Source: Desulfovibrio sp. (GTDB lineage: Bacteria > Desulfobacterota > Desulfovibrionia > Desulfovibrionales > Desulfovibrionaceae). From it: 8,781 bases of DNA. Both the position numbers and the translations under genes were made by a program. The notes below the pieces were generated by a model, which saw nothing but the letters and a program-made list of their open reading frames with translations, did not search any database and was not told where the DNA came from. Position 1 is the stretch's first letter, and each line of letters opens with the position of its first letter. Location: the NCBI GenBank assembly GCA_014804915.1, contig JAAUYW010000136.1, positions 1 to 8,781 of the forward strand, read 5' to 3'. This document shows positions 6,280 through 8,781 of this stretch, piece by piece.

Positions 6280-7511
6280 TACTGGCTGCCTCCATTTTCA
6301 TGCCACAGTGCGATCAGTTCCTGAAAAGTGAGCATCAGATTCCGTTTTTGCTCCTCGCCATAGCCGCCCTGCTCCAGACGCAGCCTGAACATCTCCTGGG
6401 GGGTGTAGTCCTCAAGACGCCTGTCCGGAGCAGGCTCAAGACTCCTGCCCCGGGCCCTGGCCGGATTGCAGTTAAGCAGCGCCCAGTTCAGACCCTTGAA
6501 CAGGTCCTGGACATTATCCTTCAGATCGCCAAAATTGTCGCTGCCATCGTGATTCAGCTCGAACCAGATTTCCTCATCGCGGTTTTGCCCGGCGCTGGCC
6601 AGCTCCCTGAGCTGGGCAAGCAGCGATTCCTGGCTGCCGCTCAGGGTGAGAAGGCGCCTGAAAACCGGAATCTCGCAACGTTCCAGCTGCGGCTTTCTGC
6701 CGTCAAAATGCAGCAGGAGCACGTTTTTCGTCTGGCTGGCTTCGTCAAAATGAATCGGAATGGGTGAGCCGGAATAACGCCTGTATTCGGAAGAACCGAT
6801 TTTCTGCGGCCTGTGGATATGGCCAAGCGCCACATAATCAAGATTATCCGGAAAAATATCGGCAGGCACAGCCCCGCTGCCGCCTATGTATAACTGGCGC
6901 ACTTCGCGGCTGGGAGACGCGCCGCTGGCAAACAAATGCCCTGTCGCGATGATCGGAATATCGCGCCCGGCCCGAATTTGCTCGGCCTGTTCAGCCATGT
7001 CCTTGTAATGGGCGCGGATTCCTTCAACCAGTTTCTGTTCCTTTTCAAGATTGTCCTCGCCTGCCGCAAATTCGCGCGCGTCTTTCTCGCGCAGGAACGG
7101 CACGGCGCAGACTATGGCGCAATCCTCGCCAGCCCGGTTTTTCAGCGTAATGATGTCATTGCGCCTGTCGCTGCTGGGCGCGCCAACCACATGGACATTG
7201 AGAGTGGCCAGCAGCTTGCGCGGCGCAGCCAGAAACGTCGGGGAATCATGGTTGCCGGCAGTGACTATGATGTTTCTTGCCCCGGCCATGCCTGCGCGCA
7301 GCAGAAAATTATAATATAGCTCCTGCGCCTGCGTATCAGGCAATGTGGTGTGAAAAACATCGCCGGCAATTACTACCGCATCCGCATTGCGCTCCGCTAT
7401 CAGGGCAACCAGCCAGTCCAGGAACCTGGCGAATTCTTCGTTGCGCCGCCGCGAATAGAGCTGATGGCCAAGATGCCAGTCAGAAGTATGAAGCAGGGTG
7501 GAGTGGGCCAT
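6279..7511 (-). CDS. sbcD: Nuclease SbcCD subunit D (Mre11-type nuclease)
   Basis: This 410-residue metallophosphoesterase nuclease is the Mre11 counterpart, close to the usual ~400 of the family. It provides the manganese-dependent exo- and endonuclease active site of SbcCD, gated by ATP binding in SbcC. The five phosphoesterase motifs are all present: DWHLGH (Asp11, His13), GDVFH (Asp51), GNHDSP (Asn87, His88), ATGHLFASGA (His192) and GHIHRPQ (His231, His233). The C-terminal ~110 residues hold the capping and SbcC-binding region, ending EELIALWHENGGSQ-like (QELIALWHENGGSQ). The ATG at 7511 is the start: GGAGG (complement of 7516-7520) lies four nt upstream and MAHSTLLHTSDWHLG is the standard N-terminus. 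It is the first gene of the minus-strand sbcD-sbcC-reductase unit and is transcribed from a promoter that faces the divergent TerB_N gene. Identity is certain. Confidence 0.98.
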   Translation of the reverse strand: MAHSTLLHTSDWHLGHQLYSRRRNEEFARFLDWLVALIAERNADAVVIAGDVFHTTLPDTQAQELYYNFLLRAGMAGARNIIVTAGNHDSPTFLAAPRKLLATLNVHVVGAPSSDRRNDIITLKNRAGEDCAIVCAVPFLREKDAREFAAGEDNLEKEQKLVEGIRAHYKDMAEQAEQIRAGRDIPIIATGHLFASGASPSREVRQLYIGGSGAVPADIFPDNLDYVALGHIHRPQKIGSSEYRRYSGSPIPIHFDEASQTKNVLLLHFDGRKPQLERCEIPVFRRLLTLSGSQESLLAQLRELASAGQNRDEEIWFELNHDGSDNFGDLKDNVQDLFKGLNWALLNCNPARARGRSLEPAPDRRLEDYTPQEMFRLRLEQGGYGEEQKRNLMLTFQELIALWHENGGSQ

Positions 7512-7570
7512 GATGCCTCCCGTATTTGTATCCTGGGCAAGTTTAGCGTAAAAGCCTCTGGAAAGACATA

Positions 7571-7599
7571 ATAATATGAGCCGCGTCCGGCCTTGTCAG
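7571..7599 (-). promoter_or_regulatory. Sigma70-like promoter for the sbcDC operon
   Basis: Read on the minus strand, CTGACA (7594-7599; five of six matches to TTGACA) and TATTAT (7571-7576; five of six to TATAAT) are separated by exactly 17 nt. Transcription would start near 7563, about 50 nt before the sbcD ATG. The -35 box overlaps the AGGA (7598-7601) that serves as Shine-Dalgarno of the divergent TerB_N gene. The match is seen in sequence; activity is inferred. Confidence 0.6.
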
Positions 7600-7609
7600 G
7601 AACCATGCG

Positions 7610-8781
7610 ATGAAAAATGCGAATCAGCCCCAATGGACACAGGAGCTCGTCTTCGAGGATGAGAGCCTGACGCTGAAAAAAATCCCCCGCAGGGTAAAAT
7701 TGCCGCCGCTCCTGGAGCAGGCGCGGGATATGCAGTTCGAGAATGCGTTTGAAAGCCCGCAGAAAATTTTCCTGAAACAGGGGCGGATGCTGGCTGATTA
7801 TGAGGATGATTACAGATATCTTGGCGACCCTGTGCGCTATTATCCCACATACCAGTCCCTGACAGACGCGGAGTTGCGGGGTTATTTCACCTGGCGGACT
7901 GGGGCGCGCAAAGGCGAGCCCGGGGAGCCGCCGCTTACCTTTGTCTTTCTCCATGCTTACGAATTGATAAACAATATAGGCGTCGCGTCGCCCGAGGAAG
8001 GCTATGACAGGCTGCTTGAATTAAGGCGCAGGCATGGCCCCGAAAATTACAGGGTGGAGTGGCTGCTGGATCGCTGGCTGCGAGATTATGTGATCTATTA
8101 TGGCCTTGACGCGAAGCTTTTGGGAGAAGATCCGCAAATTGCCAGCAATCAGTGCCTGACAGTGATTGAGCGCATAGCGGAAGCGCCCCGCGATGATGTC
8201 CTGGACGCCATTAAGCAGCTTGCGCCCAAATGGCTGCGCAGATCCAAATTCTACGCTGCAAACTTTGAGGACATGGATGAAATAATTTATCGCGTATTCA
8301 AGAAAATGAGCGCCCATTATGCCAGGGGCCACAAGCGCACTTTTGTGGAGCAGTATTTTGGCCGCACCATGGCAGATCACATTCATCTTTTCTCATCTGC
8401 CATCTTTTGCAATCCCCTGGAGCGCGAAAACTATGAATACCGCATTGACAGCCAGCATTGCTACAAATGCGAGGCTGGCGTCTGGTCAGTCAATATTCGC
8501 CAGATTTCGCCGCGCGGCCTGCGCAAGGTTGAAGATCTGCTCAAATCAATAGACAGCTTCATGCGCCTGGCATACGCATACAACCATCCTGTCAAATGCG
8601 AAAATTCCACAAAATGGGTGACAAGCCTGATTCAGGAGGAAATCGCAGGGTTTCTGGCCGAGAAAGCGGCCGCCAGACAGAAAAAGCTGGTCATTGATTT
8701 TTCAAGCCTTGCCAGAATCAGGGCTGACGCAGCCCAGACCCGGGACCGGCTGATTGTTGAGGAAGAGGCTGCGCTGGCTCC
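7610..8781 (+). CDS. TerB N-terminal domain (TerB_N) protein, 3' end outside window
   Basis: The frame runs from ATG at 7610 off the right edge; 390 residues are visible. AGGA (7598-7601) sits eight nt before the start, and the next upstream in-frame stop (7577) rules out a long extension. Residues ~45-250 match the TerB_N family as I know it: GRMLADYEDDYRYLG, GYFTWRTGARKGE (91-103), FVFLHAYELINNIGV (111-125) and WLRDYVIYYGL (156-166). A middle region has CYKCEAGVW (284-292) and HPVKCENSTKW. From ~360 the sequence VIDFSSLARIRADAAQTRDR begins to look like the lead-in to a TerB_C domain, so the full protein probably runs N-TerB_N...TerB_C. The biochemical function is unknown. These families were tied by comparative genomics to tellurite/stress systems and DNA processing, often beside helicases. 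Here the gene is divergent from sbcDC, 98 nt away. I see no signal peptide or membrane segment, so it should be cytoplasmic. Confidence 0.8.
   Translation, partial: MKNANQPQWTQELVFEDESLTLKKIPRRVKLPPLLEQARDMQFENAFESPQKIFLKQGRMLADYEDDYRYLGDPVRYYPTYQSLTDAELRGYFTWRTGARKGEPGEPPLTFVFLHAYELINNIGVASPEEGYDRLLELRRRHGPENYRVEWLLDRWLRDYVIYYGLDAKLLGEDPQIASNQCLTVIERIAEAPRDDVLDAIKQLAPKWLRRSKFYAANFEDMDEIIYRVFKKMSAHYARGHKRTFVEQYFGRTMADHIHLFSSAIFCNPLERENYEYRIDSQHCYKCEAGVWSVNIRQISPRGLRKVEDLLKSIDSFMRLAYAYNHPVKCENSTKWVTSLIQEEIAGFLAEKAAARQKKLVIDFSSLARIRADAAQTRDRLIVEEEAALA

Noticed and set aside
7576..7662. Short plus-strand ORF starting at the ATG at 7576, ahead of the TerB_N gene
   Set aside because: It ends after 28 codons within the TerB_N gene, has no ribosome binding site and no recognisable product. 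The ATG at 7610 with AGGA upstream is better supported.
7400..7954. Minus-strand open frame (184 codons) spanning the sbcD start and the TerB_N gene
   Set aside because: It is antisense to a recognisable TerB_N coding frame and overlaps the sbcD start in another frame; no recognisable product.

Overview
The window looks like a chromosomal segment of a flagellated, Gram-negative, sulfate-reducer-like deltaproteobacterium, most likely of the Desulfovibrionales. This rests on recalled family knowledge: a flgL-csrA-fliW run with csrA ahead of fliW is the Desulfovibrio-type arrangement. A Tat-exported nitroreductase and moderately GC-rich coding sequence also fit. No rRNA or other taxonomic marker is present, so the assignment is moderate.

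Layout, left to right. (1) Positions 1-1537, plus strand, hold the end of a flagellar operon: the 3' part of flgL (hook-filament junction protein), then csrA (translational repressor) and fliW (CsrA antagonist and flagellin-binding assembly factor). csrA and fliW overlap by 22 nt. The short flgL-csrA gap carries a possible five-codon leader ORF and two GGA motifs of the kind CsrA binds. (2) Positions 1631-2236, plus strand, hold a stand-alone nitroreductase-family flavoprotein with a clear twin-arginine signal peptide, preceded by a 15-bp perfect palindrome. (3) Positions 2237-2449 are a 213-bp convergent intergenic region with one clear hairpin followed by T's. (4) Positions 7511-2450, minus strand, look like one operon: sbcD, sbcC and a ChrR-like NAD(P)H-dependent FMN reductase. 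sbcD and sbcC share one nucleotide, and the reductase start lies 53 nt after the sbcC stop. SbcCD is the bacterial Mre11-Rad50 complex, which processes hairpins, protein-blocked ends and broken forks. (5) From 7610, plus strand, divergent from sbcD and running off the right edge, is a TerB_N-type protein of the tellurite-resistance-associated families that comparative genomics has linked to DNA processing.

The most interesting region is the divergent sbcD / TerB_N junction. A good sigma70-like promoter for sbcDC has its -35 box directly over the ribosome binding site of the TerB_N gene, which suggests linked expression. Whether a larger DNA-processing or defence locus continues past the right edge cannot be seen here. 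Everything else is complete and looks intact. There is no tRNA, rRNA, CRISPR array, insertion sequence or gene-free stretch longer than 300 bases.
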